Source: Rhizobium mongolense USDA 1844
GTDB lineage: Bacteria > Pseudomonadota > Alphaproteobacteria > Rhizobiales > Rhizobiaceae
Reading direction: 5' to 3'
Assembly (NCBI RefSeq): GCF_000419765.1
Contig: NZ_ATTQ01000005.1
Coordinates: 248,001-312,000 of the forward strand
DNA length: 64,000 bases
Shown: piece after piece, positions 1 through 9,444 of the stretch
How positions within the stretch are numbered: position 1 is the first letter of the stretch
Layout: each line of letters starts with the position of its first letter
Program-made: the position numbers and the translations under genes
The notes under the pieces: generated by a model
Seen by the model: the letters and a program-made list of their open reading frames with translations, nothing else
What the model was told of the DNA's origin: nothing
Databases searched by the model: none

Positions 1-47
1 CGCCCAAGCTGATTGCCGGCCTGCTTTCCGGCTGGACCAAGAGATAA
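1..47 (+). CDS. 3' end of an upstream gene, probably polyphosphate kinase (partial)
   Basis: Only the last 14 codons are present, ending in TAA just before ppx (the visible tail ends in GLLSGWTKR). The residues do not identify the family. The name is inferred from gene order: in rhizobia ppk normally sits directly upstream of ppx, and the 12-base gap to the ppx start fits an operon. Confidence 0.45.
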   Translation, partial: PKLIAGLLSGWTKR

Positions 48-59
48 AACTGGACCTGC

Positions 60-1583
60 ATGGTTGAATCAGAAGCCCAGGGGCGCCTGCCAGGGATTGC
101 CCCGGTCTCCGTCGTCGATATCGGCTCGAATTCGATCCGAGTGGTCATCTACGAAGGCATGTCCCGGTCGCCGGCGATCCTTTTCAACGAAAAGGTGCTC
201 TGCGGCCTCGGTAAGGGCATCGCGCTGAACGGCAGGATGGATGAGGAAAGCGTCGCCCGCGCGCTGGCCGCCCTGCATCGGTTCAAGGCCCTTTCCGACC
301 AGGCTCGCGCGGCGACGATGTATGTGCTGGCGACGGCTGCCGCGCGCGAAGCCTCCAACGGGCCTGATTTCATCCACCAGGCCGAAACGATCCTCCGGCG
401 CAAGATTCGCGTGCTTTCCGGCGAGGAGGAGGCGAAGTTCTCCGCGCTCGGCGTCATCAGCGGCTTCTTCCATCCGGACGGCATCGCGGGCGACCTCGGC
501 GGCGGCTCGCTGGAACTCATCGACATCAAGGAGCGCGAGATCGGCAGGGGGATCACCCTGCCGCTCGGAGGGCTTCGCCTTTCGGAATATGCCGGCGGTT
601 CCCTCGCGAGAGCCCGCACTTTCGCTCGCAAGCATGTTCGAAGCGCCACGAAAATCCTGGAAAAGGGGGCCGGGCGGACCTTCTACGCGGTTGGTGGCAC
701 CTGGCGTAACATCGCCAAGCTGCACATGGAACTTACCCAATATCCGCTTCACATGATGCAGGGGTACGAGGTTTCTCTCGAAGGGATGATGCAGTTCCTC
801 GATCAGGTGGAAGTAGCCAGGGATTCCAAGGATCCGGCCTTCCAGGCGGTCTCGAAGCATCGCCGTGCGCTGCTGCCCTTCGGCGCCGTTGCCATGAAGG
901 AAGTGTTGAGCGCGATGAATCCCGGCGTCATTTCCTTCTCGGCGCAGGGCGTCCGCGAAGGCTATCTCTACTCGCTGCTGTCGGAGGGCGAGCGCCGCGC
1001 CGATCCGCTGCTTTCGGCGGCCGGCGAGCTTGCCATCCTGCGCGCGCGTTCCCCTGAGCATGCGCGCGAGCTTGCGGCATGGACCGGCTACATGATGCCG
1101 TATTTCGGCGTTGTGGAAACGGAAGAGGAAGCGCGCTACCGCCAGGCGGCGTGCCTGCTCGCCGACATCAGCTGGCGCGCGCATCCGGACTATCGCGGCC
1201 TGCAGGCGCTGAACCTGATTGCCCATTCATCCTTCGTCGGCATCAGCCATCCCGGCCGGGCCTTCATCGCGCTCGCCAATTACTACCGCTTCGAAGGCCT
1301 GAATGACGACGGCTCGACGGCACCGCTTGCCACGATCGCCGGCCCGCAATATGTCGAACGCGCCAAGCTGCTCGGCGGCATGCTGCGCGTCGTTTATCTC
1401 TTCTCGGCCTCCATGCCGGGCCTGGTGAAGAACCTGACGTTCCGCAAGTCCTCCAATCCAAGCATCGACCTCGAATTCGTCGTGCCATCGGAATATCGCG
1501 ACTTCGCCGGAGAACGCCTCGACGGCCGCCTGCAGCAGCTCTCGCGGCTGACGAACAGACGGCTGGCGTTCAGGTTCGAATAG
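60..1583 (+). CDS. ppx: Exopolyphosphatase, Ppx/GppA family
   Basis: This 507-residue cytosolic enzyme removes terminal phosphate from inorganic polyphosphate. It belongs to the sugar kinase/actin ATPase fold: the first phosphate loop DIGSNSIR lies at about residues 20-27, the SGEEEA segment at 120-125, and the second loop DLGGGSLEL at 145-153. The C-terminal half matches the helical region of longer Ppx proteins. The TTG-free start at base 60 follows the stop of the preceding gene by 12 bases, which suggests co-transcription with a polyphosphate kinase, so synthesis and breakdown of polyphosphate would be coupled. No defects are visible. Confidence 0.95.
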   Translation: MVESEAQGRLPGIAPVSVVDIGSNSIRVVIYEGMSRSPAILFNEKVLCGLGKGIALNGRMDEESVARALAALHRFKALSDQARAATMYVLATAAAREASNGPDFIHQAETILRRKIRVLSGEEEAKFSALGVISGFFHPDGIAGDLGGGSLELIDIKEREIGRGITLPLGGLRLSEYAGGSLARARTFARKHVRSATKILEKGAGRTFYAVGGTWRNIAKLHMELTQYPLHMMQGYEVSLEGMMQFLDQVEVARDSKDPAFQAVSKHRRALLPFGAVAMKEVLSAMNPGVISFSAQGVREGYLYSLLSEGERRADPLLSAAGELAILRARSPEHARELAAWTGYMMPYFGVVETEEEARYRQAACLLADISWRAHPDYRGLQALNLIAHSSFVGISHPGRAFIALANYYRFEGLNDDGSTAPLATIAGPQYVERAKLLGGMLRVVYLFSASMPGLVKNLTFRKSSNPSIDLEFVVPSEYRDFAGERLDGRLQQLSRLTNRRLAFRFE

Positions 1584-1630
1584 GGGGCATTCGTGGATTT
1601 TGTTCTGCGGTGAAGCGCTTCTGGGCGCCG

Positions 1631-1738
1631 TCATTCCTGTGCGTCACAAGAATTCACGACGCGTCTGCGCCGTGAATGACTCTCCCGCGCCTCAAGGCCT
1701 TGGGCGCACCTCATTCCTGTGGCAGGCACAGGAATGAG
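1631..1738. repeat. Rhizobial mosaic palindromic repeat between ppx and the phytase-like gene
   Basis: Bases 1710-1721 and 1727-1738 form a perfect 12-bp inverted repeat (CTCATTCCTGTG / CACAGGAATGAG) with a 5-base loop. A second, imperfect copy of the same palindrome (TCATTCCTGTG, then CACAAGAATTCA) starts at 1631. The arrangement is that of RIME-like intergenic elements common in Rhizobium. It lies between two convergent genes, so the RNA hairpin could also help end transcription or protect 3' ends; that role is inferred. Confidence 0.75.
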
Positions 1739-1843
1739 GCGGGAGAACGAGGAAACGGTCTGCCCGAGCAACGCCTCATCCGCAGTCAGCCGCAAGGGAA
1801 GATGGCACTCACGCGCCACCTCCATCCCAAAGAGCGTCTCTAT

Positions 1844-3202
1844 CTATTTCGCACTCAAAAAATCACCCACTTCCAGCAGGCTGAACTCGTTGTCATCTGC
1901 CTTGTCGACGGCACGGCCGGCGGAGAAGGGTAGGTTGTTGTCGTTGCCGACGATGATGTGCGTGGCATCGACGCGGTCGACATTCTCGATCGTCACGAAG
2001 GGCATGTCGTAGAAGCCTTCGCGGCCGCCCCGCTTCTTCTTGTTGTCCGGGTCTTCGATATGCATCAGGTCGATGTAGCCGATCTTGCGCACGGCCTTGC
2101 CGGCGTTGGCATCGTCGAGCTCGATTTTGTAGATGCGCTTGAACTCCGCCGGGGCTTGGAAGCAGTCCGGCTTGGGCTCCTTGGGATCGGCACAGACCTT
2201 GTCCTTCGTACCGGCGCCGTTGTCGCGCTCGATGACGAGGGCGGTCGTGTCGTCCAGCATGTTGAAGTCGCCGATTGCGGCACCCTTGTCCTCGAATGGA
2301 TAGAACCAGCTGCGGCCCGTCCATTTCTTGGAGGCGACGTCGAACTCGATGAGGCGGATGGCGGTGTGGCCGTCAACGGATTCCATCTTGCCGTCATCCT
2401 GGTAGAGCGCGCCTTCCAGAAGGCCGTAAAGCTTGGTTCCGTCCTTCGCCATGGCAAGGCCTTCGAAGCCGCCGGAGCGCTTCAGGTTGAAGGCAGGCAT
2501 CTTGGCGGCCGGATTTGCCGGAACCGAGAGCAGCGGGTTGTCGGGCGACATCACCAGCTTGCCATCGGCCGTGGTGGCGATCACGTCGGTCAACCGGCCT
2601 TCGGTATCGAATTTCAAAAGATAGGGACCGAACTCATCGCCGAGCCAGAAACCGTCGGCGACCGGCTGGATGGATTCGATGTCGAAATCCCCGCCGGTCA
2701 GATAGCGTTTCTCGGCACCTTCGAGAGTAATCGGGAAGGGCGCGATCTTGTTCGGATCGGAGAGGAAGATGTTCTTGACGACGTCGGCCTTGCCGGTCGT
2801 CCAGTCGAGTTTCATCTGGTGCAGGAAGAGCATGGCGTCGCTGGAGTTGCCCTTGGAGCCAAAACCGTTGTCGGAGAGCGTCCAGAACGTGCCGTCTTCC
2901 ATCGTCTTGATGCCGGAAAAGCCTTGGACAGGCTGGCCGTCGAGCGGCAGCTTGATGTCGGTGACGCGCTGTCCGTCCTTGCCGGGAACGGAGCCGAGCG
3001 CTTCGGTGCGCTTGCGATCCGGAGTGGTGAACTTGCCGGCGTGCTTCAGGAATTCGGGCGCGTCGGCGGGTGCCGGAACCAGCGTGTTGGCAGGCAGGAT
3101 CGCCTGGCCGGCGAGCTTGGCCGGAAAAGCCCGCTGGTCGGCAAAAGCGGAGGCGGTGATGAGGAAGAAGAGGGAGACGGAACTGAAAAGCGCAGCTTTC
3201 AT
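1844..3202 (-). CDS. Exported esterase-like protein of the phytase-like family
   Basis: A 452-residue protein with a clear signal peptide (hydrophobic stretch at residues 4-21, cleavage likely after ASAFA). The body carries motifs of the 'esterase-like activity of phytase' domain: LSDNGFGSKGNSSDAML near residue 110, the acidic GGDFDIES, and DGFWLGDEFGPYLLKFD, which is expected of a beta-propeller. Substrate is unknown; periplasmic phosphoester or other ester hydrolysis is the family expectation. A strong GGAGG ribosome site lies just upstream of the ATG. The gene is convergent with ppx and upstream of a cyclase gene on the other side. Confidence 0.82.
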   Translation of the reverse strand: MKAALFSSVSLFFLITASAFADQRAFPAKLAGQAILPANTLVPAPADAPEFLKHAGKFTTPDRKRTEALGSVPGKDGQRVTDIKLPLDGQPVQGFSGIKTMEDGTFWTLSDNGFGSKGNSSDAMLFLHQMKLDWTTGKADVVKNIFLSDPNKIAPFPITLEGAEKRYLTGGDFDIESIQPVADGFWLGDEFGPYLLKFDTEGRLTDVIATTADGKLVMSPDNPLLSVPANPAAKMPAFNLKRSGGFEGLAMAKDGTKLYGLLEGALYQDDGKMESVDGHTAIRLIEFDVASKKWTGRSWFYPFEDKGAAIGDFNMLDDTTALVIERDNGAGTKDKVCADPKEPKPDCFQAPAEFKRIYKIELDDANAGKAVRKIGYIDLMHIEDPDNKKKRGGREGFYDMPFVTIENVDRVDATHIIVGNDNNLPFSAGRAVDKADDNEFSLLEVGDFLSAK

Positions 3203-3256
3203 GGAAACCTCCAGTAGATGAAATGGCGGTTTCGCTTAGCAGTCCATTGATGGCGC

Positions 3257-4321
3257 CTAATTGAAGGTTGAATGAAGCTTTGGTGACGCTGCCGATGTGG
3301 GCAGGGCTTGTGCCAGCGTCATGACGCCGAGTCCCTGGCCGCGGCCCTTGAGCGCGTGAACACCCAGGTCCTGCGCGCTGATCCTTTCAGGCAGCGTCAG
3401 GCGTCGGGCAAGCTCGCTCGAGATCAGCACCGGCCGGTTCAGCGTCTTGCAAAGGGACTCAAGCCTTGAAGTTGTATTCACGGTGTCGCCGAAGTAGGTG
3501 ATCTTGTGGTGATCGACGCCGATTTCCGCTGTGATGACGAAGCCGCCATGAAGTGCTGCGCGCAGGCGGGGCACCTGCCCATATTGCTTCAGCCAGCTTT
3601 CCGCATCGGCTTCGATGTCGTTCAGGATGTCGAAGATGCAGCGCACGCAGCGGCCATCCTTCAGCCCGCGCGCGAGCGGCCAGGTTATGATCGCGGAATC
3701 GCCGACGTAATCATCAATCGCCCCTTTGTTCCGCCGCACCGGTTCGGCAAAAGCGGCAAACAGCGAGTTCAGCAATTGCTGCGCTCGAAGATCTCCGTGC
3801 TTTTCGGCAAAAGGGGTCGAATCGACGAGGTCGATAAAGAGGAAGATGCGCTCCTCCTGGACGGGGGTCCGGTAGCGGCCGGAAAACATGCTGAGAAAAA
3901 CGTCGCGGCCGAGCAGTTCGCGCACGCGCAACACGAAGATGACGACGGCGCAGACCCCAAGCGCATACATGAAGACGTTGAACGGCATCACCAGGATGTT
4001 CAAGAGCGACTCAGGCTTGATCAGCCCGACCGCCGACAGCAGCGAGGCGGCCAGCGCATAGCCGATGTTCATGAGGGCTTCATAAATCAGCAAGGCTGAA
4101 ATGATGAACGCCGCCGTCGGAAGTTTCTGGAGCCGCCGGTAGAGCGGGCGCAGGAAGGCTCTCCGCTCGAAGGCCAAAATCGGCATGCCGATAAAGACCG
4201 CAAAGACCGCGCCGATGATGACCGGTTCGTCGGGATAGACCACCAGGCTATAGGCTACGCCGCTTGCAGCCATCACGGCCGTTAAGAGAAGCCAGTTCTG
4301 CGCTGGAGAAATCTCATTCAT
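3257..4321 (-). CDS. Membrane-bound class III adenylate/guanylate cyclase
   Basis: A 354-residue protein. The N-terminal 140 residues contain about four to five hydrophobic segments, followed by a class III cyclase catalytic domain at about residues 155-335. The first metal-binding segment FIDLVDST is present; the second reads DDYVGDSAIITW, and the substrate/transition-state region is FGDTVNTTSRLE. The protein would make a cyclic nucleotide (probably cAMP) at the inner face of the membrane. Rhizobia carry many such cyclases of unknown stimulus. The N-terminal domain is not one I can name. Confidence 0.88.
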   Translation of the reverse strand: MNEISPAQNWLLLTAVMAASGVAYSLVVYPDEPVIIGAVFAVFIGMPILAFERRAFLRPLYRRLQKLPTAAFIISALLIYEALMNIGYALAASLLSAVGLIKPESLLNILVMPFNVFMYALGVCAVVIFVLRVRELLGRDVFLSMFSGRYRTPVQEERIFLFIDLVDSTPFAEKHGDLRAQQLLNSLFAAFAEPVRRNKGAIDDYVGDSAIITWPLARGLKDGRCVRCIFDILNDIEADAESWLKQYGQVPRLRAALHGGFVITAEIGVDHHKITYFGDTVNTTSRLESLCKTLNRPVLISSELARRLTLPERISAQDLGVHALKGRGQGLGVMTLAQALPTSAASPKLHSTFN

Positions 4322-4414
4322 GACATCTGCCCTGTGTTGGCACCCGCGCGCATTTTTCCACGCGAGACGCTTCGGTCAAGCGATTTCGCAAGCCGGCTCA
4401 AGGGGCGAGGGCCA

Positions 4415-5560
4415 TCAAAGCGGAACGGTATCGACTTTCTTGCCGACGAAACGAAGCGCGATCTCGCCCTTGATAAGCTGCAGCGCGGGCGCACCGAACA
4501 ATTCGCGGCGCCAACCGCTGAGTGCCGCGACCTGCGCCTTCTCGCCATCCGCGGCAATCTTGTCGAGGTCTTCGCTGTTGGCGATGACTTTCGGCGCGAC
4601 ACCGTGTTTTTCCGAAATCAGCTTCAACAGTACCTTGAGCAATTCGACCGCAGCGGCAGCACCCTCAGGCGCCTGCGTGTGGCGGGGCACATGGGGCATC
4701 TCTGCTTTCGGCAGGGCAAGGGCCGTATTGACGGCTTCGAGAACCGCCGTACCGGCGGCAGAACGCTCCCATCCCTTCGGGATCGTGCGCAGGCGGCTCA
4801 GGGACTCGGTGTCCTTCGGCTGCTGCTGGGCAATCTCGTAGATCGCATCGTCCTTCAAGACGCGCGAACGCGGCACGTTGCGGGATCGCGCCTCCCGCTC
4901 GCGCCAGGCCGCGACATATTTGAGGGTCGCAAGTTCCTGCGGTTTGCGCAGCCGCATCTTCAAACGTTGCCAGGCGTCATCCGGATGCATGTCGTAGGTC
5001 TCGCGCGATTCGAGAATATCCATCTCCTCCGAGAGCCAGGACGAGCGGCCTTCGCGCTCCAGTTCGGCCTTGAGGTAGAGATAGGCGTCGCGCAGATGTG
5101 TGACGTCCGCCAACGCATAATCGAGCTGCTTTTCGGAAAGTGGCCGGCGGCTCCAGTCGGTGAAGCGCGAGGATTTATCGATCTGCACGCCCTTTGTCCG
5201 GCTGATGAGCTGGTCATAGGAGACGCTGTCGCCGAAGCCGCAGACCATGGCGGCGACCTGCGTGTCGAAGATCGGATGCGGGATCAGCCCGCCGCGGTGG
5301 AAGATAATTTCGATGTCCTGGCGCGCTGCATGAAAAACCTTCAGCACCTTCGGGTTGGCCATCAGCTCGAAGAAGGGTGCAAGGTCTATGCCCTTTGCAA
5401 GTGGGTCGATGATGACTTCCGTCGTCAAGCTCGCCATCTGTATCAGGCAAAGCTCCGGCCAGAATGTCGTCTCACGCAGGAATTCAGTGTCGATTGTAAT
5501 GAAGTCGGACTTGGCCAGCTCTTTGCAGGCGGCCGCCAATTCGGCGGTTGTTTCTATCAT
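4415..5560 (-). CDS. rnd: Ribonuclease D
   Basis: A 381-residue 3'-5' exoribonuclease of the DEDDy class, which trims tRNA and other stable RNA 3' ends. Visible catalytic residues are D24 and E26 (IDTEFLRE), D82 (FHAARQDIEIIF), and Y148/D152 (YALADVTHLRDAY). An HRDC-type nucleic-acid-binding domain follows from about residue 205 (KYVAAWREREARSRNVPRSR begins it). Length is normal for the family. The gene is transcribed toward the cyclase gene with a gap of about 90 bases. Confidence 0.96.
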   Translation of the reverse strand: MIETTAELAAACKELAKSDFITIDTEFLRETTFWPELCLIQMASLTTEVIIDPLAKGIDLAPFFELMANPKVLKVFHAARQDIEIIFHRGGLIPHPIFDTQVAAMVCGFGDSVSYDQLISRTKGVQIDKSSRFTDWSRRPLSEKQLDYALADVTHLRDAYLYLKAELEREGRSSWLSEEMDILESRETYDMHPDDAWQRLKMRLRKPQELATLKYVAAWREREARSRNVPRSRVLKDDAIYEIAQQQPKDTESLSRLRTIPKGWERSAAGTAVLEAVNTALALPKAEMPHVPRHTQAPEGAAAAVELLKVLLKLISEKHGVAPKVIANSEDLDKIAADGEKAQVAALSGWRRELFGAPALQLIKGEIALRFVGKKVDTVPL

Positions 5561-5945
5561 GTCAATTCATTCGCAAGGAAAAAGGTCGGTTAACCTTCCT
5601 TCTCCTTTACGCTCGATATGTCAATACGTTGAAGGTGCCTATGCCGGCGTGGCCGGCGGGTTATTCGCCGGGATCGATGGGGGCGCTTCGCACGATTGCT
5701 GTATTCATTGGCGGTGGGCCCTCTCAGTGCACGTCCTCCTGCCAAATGTTATGCAATCGGCAAGGAACTAGATACAGGAGGCTGCGTCATGCCAAAACCA
5801 TTCACCCTAACTCCCTCCCCGCAAGCTGGGCGAGGGGCTGGCCTCGCGAAATGGCTGAGAAGGACGGAGAGGTTGCGGCATATCACCTTTTCCCCGTGAA
5901 AGCCGGAAGAAGGTGCCAGCAGGCCGATGAGGGCTCTAGCTCACC
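5561..5945. other. Intergenic region holding the rnd promoter and a repeat
   Basis: This 385-base gap lies between the start of rnd and the stop of the multicopper oxidase gene, both on the minus strand. The rnd-proximal 200 bases should hold its promoter. The far end is occupied by a palindromic repeat (separate entry). I see no convincing gene. Confidence 0.6.
5803..5943. repeat. Rhizobial palindromic mosaic repeat downstream of the multicopper oxidase gene
   Basis: About 140 bases carry the words typical of short dispersed rhizobial repeats: CTCCCTCCCCGCAAGCTGGG near 5811 and AAGGTGCCAGCAGGCCGATG near 5910. The 13-base string AAGGTGCCAGCAG (5910-5922) recurs exactly at 23270-23282 inside ribD. 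The element lies just past the multicopper oxidase stop codon. Confidence 0.65.
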
Positions 5946-7337
5946 TTAAACAACCCGCACATAACTCGTCATGCCGGTCTTCTGATGCTCGATGATATGG
6001 CAATGAAGCACCCAGTTGCCCGGATTGTCGGCGACGAAGGCAAGCTCAACCTTCTCATCGGGCTGGACGAGATAAGTGTCGGAAACGAGCGGCATCACCT
6101 CGCGTGTCGACGACGAAATGACCGTGAAGCCCATGCCGTGCAGATGGATCGGATGCAGGTGCGGTGTCACGTTCTGGAGCTGGAAGATGTAGCTTTTGCC
6201 AAGCTTCAGTTCGGCAAGTGGGGCGGTCGGATCGGCAATGTCGCCCGGCCACGGCAGCCTGTTGATCGCCCAGAAACTGTAGCCGAGTGTACCGCATATG
6301 CTGTCGACGGAGACGTTTTCCGCTGTGGCGCTGAGCACCAGCGGGATCTTTTCGGCGGCGGAAATATCGGCCTGCGGGACCGGATTGGCGGCAAGCGGGG
6401 CAAGGTCGCCTGCGTTGCGTTTCAGGGACTGACCGACGGCGCGCAGGCTCGCGATCGTTTTCGGCGCGGTCCCCCGGATATCCTCGAGTATCGCTACACC
6501 GCCTTCGCTGTCCGGCATCCGCACGACAAGGTCCAGCCGCTGCCCGGGACCGATCTGGAACAGGTCAAGCGGAAAGCGCTGCGGCACCGGATTGCCGTCG
6601 ATGGCGATCACCGTCGCCTCGGCGCCTTCGATCCGCAGCGAGAAGATGCGGGTGACATCCGTCACGGCGATGCGCAGGCGGACAAGGCCGCCGGCCGGCG
6701 CATCATATTGCGGCTCCTGCTGCCAGTTCGCCGTGCGCACCGTTCCATAGGTGCCGGTCTTTGCCGCGTCGCGCGGACGGAAGGGCGCGATGAATTGCCC
6801 GTCTCCGCCGAGCCGCCAGTCGCGCAGGTTGAGCACGATCTCGGCATCGAAAGTCGGATCGGCAGGATCCTCGACGACGATAACGCCGGTCATGCCGCGG
6901 CCTATCTGGGTCAGCGTGTTGCAATGCGGATGATACCAGAAGGTGCCGGCATCCGGCGGCGTGAAGGCGTAGTCAAAGCTGTCGCCCGTATAGACGTAGG
7001 GCTGCGTCATGAAGGGCACGCCGTCCATCCTGTTGTCGATGCGAAGGCCATGCCAGTGGATCGTGGTCGGCTCGTCGAGAGCATTGGTCAGGCGTGCGGC
7101 ATAGGGCCTGCCACGGGTCATGCGAAGCACCGGCGGCGGGCCGCCATCGCCCCAGGTCATGACATCCCTCGTCGGTCCGGCAGCGGTGAGCGAAGCCTCG
7201 GTCTTCACCGCCTTCAGCACCTGCGGTTCGGGCGCCGAGCCGGCAAAGCCGAACTTGCCGGCAATGCCCATGCCGGCGCTGTAGGCGCCGGCGACGGCGG
7301 ACGCCCTCAACAGATTGCGGCGGGTGAGTAGGGGCAT
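5946..7337 (-). CDS. Tat-exported multicopper oxidase
   Basis: A three-cupredoxin laccase-like oxidase of about 463 residues. I chose the ATG at 7337 rather than the upstream one at 7367 because it is preceded by GGAGCG at good spacing and places the twin-arginine signal [17 protein letters not shown] right at the N-terminus. Copper sites are visible: [10 protein letters not shown] and FWYHPHCNT in domain 1, [12 protein letters not shown] and [13 protein letters not shown] in domain 3 (T1 Cys-His with Met axial ligand). It should act in the periplasm on phenols or metal ions such as Cu(I). It is divergent from aspS; no copper genes are adjacent. Confidence 0.92.
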   Translation of the reverse strand: MPLLTRRNLLRASAVAGAYSAGMGIAGKFGFAGSAPEPQVLKAVKTEASLTAAGPTRDVMTWGDGGPPPVLRMTRGRPYAARLTNALDEPTTIHWHGLRIDNRMDGVPFMTQPYVYTGDSFDYAFTPPDAGTFWYHPHCNTLTQIGRGMTGVIVVEDPADPTFDAEIVLNLRDWRLGGDGQFIAPFRPRDAAKTGTYGTVRTANWQQEPQYDAPAGGLVRLRIAVTDVTRIFSLRIEGAEATVIAIDGNPVPQRFPLDLFQIGPGQRLDLVVRMPDSEGGVAILEDIRGTAPKTIASLRAVGQSLKRNAGDLAPLAANPVPQADISAAEKIPLVLSATAENVSVDSICGTLGYSFWAINRLPWPGDIADPTAPLAELKLGKSYIFQLQNVTPHLHPIHLHGMGFTVISSSTREVMPLVSDTYLVQPDEKVELAFVADNPGNWVLHCHIIEHQKTGMTSYVRVV

Positions 7338-7594
7338 CTGGCGCTCCGGCAACAACAATGGCGCCATCTTTAAAGTTGACTGCGGTTTTCATCAATAAGG
7401 AAGTGAGGCCAAACTGCCGCAGTTGCCTTGCATCAGGCGCCCGAATAAACCGCGCCAAAGTGGTGCTCAATGCGGCCCAAGCCTTGACAAATCAGACCGT
7501 CCATGCGCTTTTCCGCCCGATTTTCTTGTCGGCACCGGAGAGCCATTCGAGCCCCTTGCTGCCGTCTCAAGCCAAAATACCAGGATTAGACATT

Positions 7595-9385
7595 ATGCAT
7601 CGCTACCGCAGCCACACATGTGCAGCCCTCCGTAAGTCGGATGTTGGCTCGAATGTCCGGATTTCCGGCTGGGTCCACCGCGTTCGCGACCATGGCGGCG
7701 TTCTCTTCATCGACCTTCGCGACCATTATGGCATCACGCAGGTTGTTGCCGATCCGGATTCGCCGGCTTTCAAGATCGCTGAAACCGTTCGCGGCGAATG
7801 GGTCATCCGCATCGACGGCCTCGTGAAAGCACGTACTGAAGACACCGTGAACAAGGCGATGGCGACCGGCGAGATCGAGCTTTACGCGCAGGAGATCGAA
7901 ATCCTCTCCGCCGCCAAGGAACTGCCGCTGCCGGTCTTCGGTGAGCCGGACTATCCGGAAGACGTCCGCCTCAAGTACCGCTTCCTCGACCTTCGCCGCG
8001 AGACGCTGCACAAGAACATCGTCAAGCGCACGCAGATCATCTCTGCCATGCGCCGTGAAATGGGCAATATCGGCTTCACCGAATATTCGACGCCGATCCT
8101 GACGGCCTCCTCGCCGGAAGGCGCGCGTGACTTCCTCGTGCCGAGCCGCATCCATCCCGGCACCTTCTACGCCCTGCCGCAGGCGCCGCAGCTGTACAAG
8201 CAGCTCTTGATGGTCGCCGGTTTCGACCGCTACTTCCAAATCGCGCCCTGCTTCCGTGATGAAGACCCGCGAGCCGACCGCCTGCCCGGCGAATTCTATC
8301 AGCTCGACCTCGAAATGAGCTTCGTGACCCAGGAAGACGTCTGGAACGCCACGGGTCCGCTGATGACCAAGGTGTTCGAGGAGTTTGCCGAAGGTAAGCC
8401 GGTGACCAAGGAATGGCCACGCATTCCTTATGACGAGGCAATTCGCAAATACGGCTCCGATAAGCCGGACCTGCGCAACCCGATCGTCATGGAGGCCGTG
8501 ACTGAGCACTTCGCCGGCTCCGGCTTCAAGGTCTTCGCGAACATGATCGCGTCCAACCCGAAGGTCCAAGTCTGGGCGATCCCGGCAAAGACCGGCGGCT
8601 CCCGCGCCTTCTGCGACCGCATGAACGCTTGGGCGCAGAGCCAGGGCCAGCCCGGCCTCGGCTACATCTTCTGGCGCAAGGAAGGCGAGAAGCTCGAAGG
8701 AGCCGGTCCGCTCGCCAAGAACATCGGCGAAGAGCGCACGGATGCGATCCGCACCCAGCTCGGCCTCGATGACGGCGACGCCTGTTTCTTCGTCGCCGGC
8801 GAGCCGGACAAGTTCTACAAGTTCGCAGGCGAAGCACGCAACCGCGCTGCCGACGAGCTGAACCTCATCGACCGCGACCGGTTCGAACTCTGCTGGATCG
8901 TCGACTTCCCGTTCTTCGAATGGAACGAGGACGAGAAGAAGGTCGACTTCGCGCACAACCCCTTCTCCATGCCCCAAGGCGGCTTGGAGGCGCTGCAGAA
9001 CCAGGATCCGCTGACGATTAAGGCCTTCCAGTACGACGCCGTCTGCAATGGCTTCGAAATCGCTTCGGGCTCGATCCGTAACCAGTCGCCGGAACTGATG
9101 GTCCAGGCCTTCGAAAAGGTGGGCCTCAGCCAGGCGGACGTCGAGGATCGCTTCGGCGGTCTCTATCGCGCCTTCCAGTATGGCGCACCGCCGCATGGTG
9201 GCGCCGCCTTCGGTATCGACCGGATCGTGATGCTGCTCGCTGGCGCGAAGAACCTGCGCGAAATCTCGCTCTTCCCGATGAACCAGCAGGCCCAGGACCT
9301 CCTGATGGGCGCCCCGTCGCCGGCAACGCCTGCGCAGCTGCGCGAACTGGCGATCCGCCCGATCCCGCCGGTCAACAAAGACTGA
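7595..9385 (+). CDS. aspS: Aspartate-tRNA ligase (bacterial type)
   Basis: A 596-residue class II aminoacyl-tRNA synthetase. The order is the anticodon-binding OB fold ([20 protein letters not shown]), the catalytic core with motif 2 [10 protein letters not shown] at about residue 220, a GAD insertion domain in the middle, and motif 3 GIDRIVMLL near the end. The reading frame stays open upstream to 7358, but homology begins at the ATG at 7595, which has an AGGA ribosome site. It is likely non-discriminating if the cell uses GatCAB, as many alphaproteobacteria do; the sequence alone does not settle this. A strong terminator follows. Confidence 0.97.
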   Translation: MHRYRSHTCAALRKSDVGSNVRISGWVHRVRDHGGVLFIDLRDHYGITQVVADPDSPAFKIAETVRGEWVIRIDGLVKARTEDTVNKAMATGEIELYAQEIEILSAAKELPLPVFGEPDYPEDVRLKYRFLDLRRETLHKNIVKRTQIISAMRREMGNIGFTEYSTPILTASSPEGARDFLVPSRIHPGTFYALPQAPQLYKQLLMVAGFDRYFQIAPCFRDEDPRADRLPGEFYQLDLEMSFVTQEDVWNATGPLMTKVFEEFAEGKPVTKEWPRIPYDEAIRKYGSDKPDLRNPIVMEAVTEHFAGSGFKVFANMIASNPKVQVWAIPAKTGGSRAFCDRMNAWAQSQGQPGLGYIFWRKEGEKLEGAGPLAKNIGEERTDAIRTQLGLDDGDACFFVAGEPDKFYKFAGEARNRAADELNLIDRDRFELCWIVDFPFFEWNEDEKKVDFAHNPFSMPQGGLEALQNQDPLTIKAFQYDAVCNGFEIASGSIRNQSPELMVQAFEKVGLSQADVEDRFGGLYRAFQYGAPPHGGAAFGIDRIVMLLAGAKNLREISLFPMNQQAQDLLMGAPSPATPAQLRELAIRPIPPVNKD

Positions 9386-9397
9386 GTTTTCCAATGT

Positions 9398-9426
9398 AAT
9401 AAGCCCGGTGCGTTACCGGGCTTATT
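9398..9426 (+). terminator. Intrinsic terminator of aspS
   Basis: A perfect 12-bp stem (AATAAGCCCGGT / ACCGGGCTTATT) with the loop GCGTT starts 12 bases past the aspS stop and runs into T-rich sequence. It sits between convergent genes and may serve both. Confidence 0.85.
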
Positions 9427-9444
9427 TGTTGGTGGAGTTCAATC

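Noticed and set aside
1958..3217. A 419-codon open frame antisense to the phytase-like gene
   Set aside because: The minus-strand protein has a signal peptide, ribosome site and family motifs; the plus frame has none.
4334..5593. A 419-codon open frame antisense to rnd
   Set aside because: RNase D catalytic residues are all on the minus strand; the plus frame is a shadow.
5985..7331. A 448-codon open frame antisense to the multicopper oxidase gene
   Set aside because: Copper-site motifs and the Tat signal establish the minus-strand gene.
7586..9394. A 602-codon open frame antisense to aspS
   Set aside because: It mirrors aspS codon structure in a GC-rich genome and shows no protein family; aspS itself is unmistakable.
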